Part shown: positions 5,122 through 5,268 of the stretch, piece after piece
How positions within the stretch are numbered: position 1 is the first letter of the stretch
How the letters are laid out: each line of letters begins with the position of its first letter
The notes under the pieces: generated by a model
Databases searched by the model: none
Seen by the model: only the letters and a program-made list of their open reading frames with translations
What the model was told of the DNA's origin: nothing
Translations under genes and position numbers: made by a program
Assembly (NCBI GenBank): GCA_003535475.1
Contig: DOHC01000227.1
Location: 1 to 5,268, forward strand
Source: Nitrospiraceae bacterium
GTDB lineage: Bacteria; Nitrospirota; Thermodesulfovibrionia; Thermodesulfovibrionales; UBA1546
Direction of reading: 5' to 3'
DNA: 5,268 bases

Positions 5122-5268
5122 ATGAGCCTCTTTAATAAACATGAAAATATAAAAGACCCTCTTGCATACAGAATGGCTCCGAAGATACTGGATGAGTATG
5201 CAGGGCAGGAGCATATCCTCGGAAAGGGAAAACTCCTGAGAAGAGCTATAGAGGCTGACAGAATCACC
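5122..5268 (+). CDS. rarA: Replication-associated recombination protein RarA/MgsA, N-terminal part (cut by window edge)
   Basis: RarA is a cytoplasmic AAA+ ATPase related to clamp-loader subunits and RuvB that acts at stalled replication forks. Only 49 codons are visible, running to the last base. They carry the family N-terminus: DPLAYRMAPKILDEYAGQEH, then ILGKGKLLRRAIEADRIT, which sits just before the Walker A loop (not in the window). The ATG at 5122 gives the usual short lead of about 10 residues before PLAxRMxP. No clear Shine-Dalgarno precedes it; TATTAT at 5101-5106 could be a -10 giving a leader under 10 nt, or the gene may be read from the promoter at 4890-4898. It is a backbone gene marking the right border of the island. 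Confidence 0.92.
   Translation, partial: MSLFNKHENIKDPLAYRMAPKILDEYAGQEHILGKGKLLRRAIEADRIT

Noticed and set aside
1..5268. CRISPR array, tRNA or rRNA gene
   Set aside because: No regularly spaced direct repeats, no cloverleaf-like segment and no rRNA-like conserved sequence were seen on either strand.

Overview
The window is a small accessory (defence-type) island between two housekeeping genes. On the left edge lies the start of greB (transcript cleavage factor, minus strand, cut by the window). On the right edge lies the start of rarA/mgsA (AAA+ replication-recombination ATPase, plus strand, also cut). Base composition is AT-rich. The RarA start resembles those of environmental Nitrospirota or deltaproteobacterial-type genomes as I remember them. 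That placement is a weak inference, and the sequence alone does not fix a taxon.

From left to right: greB (1-257, minus); an intergenic stretch ending in a good extended -10 promoter; a hicB-hicA toxin-antitoxin pair (423-843, plus) whose hicA toxin frame is broken by what looks like one missing G; a 459-codon gene on the minus strand (952-2331) for an unrecognised inner-membrane protein with two TM helices, a TolB-N/FlgO-like alpha/beta segment (inferred) and about four TPR-like repeats; a 160-base gap with an orphan strong Shine-Dalgarno sequence; then a compact minus-strand restriction-modification operon reading C -> M -> R. This operon holds a small XRE controller-type regulator (4346-4591), a beta-class DpnA-like adenine methyltransferase (3415-4365) and a DpnII-family restriction endonuclease (2492-3418). 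The endonuclease is interrupted by a single in-frame TAA, so it would be read as two separate ORFs although the frame is otherwise continuous.

Right of the operon is the 3' remnant of a different DNA methyltransferase (about 4633-4863, plus). Next is a very small Cys-rich zinc-ribbon gene (4906-5037) carrying an in-frame TGA exactly where a Cys is expected, and then rarA.

How it fits together: the C/M/R cassette should methylate GATC and cut unmethylated GATC. With the endonuclease interrupted, it probably now acts as a methylation-only system, unless the TAA is an error or is read through. GATC is scarce in the window (8 sites counted by eye), which fits exposure to such an enzyme. Several neighbouring genes carry single-base lesions, so either the island is decaying or the assembly has point errors. 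These two explanations cannot be separated from the sequence alone. The most novel candidate is the membrane-anchored TPR protein.
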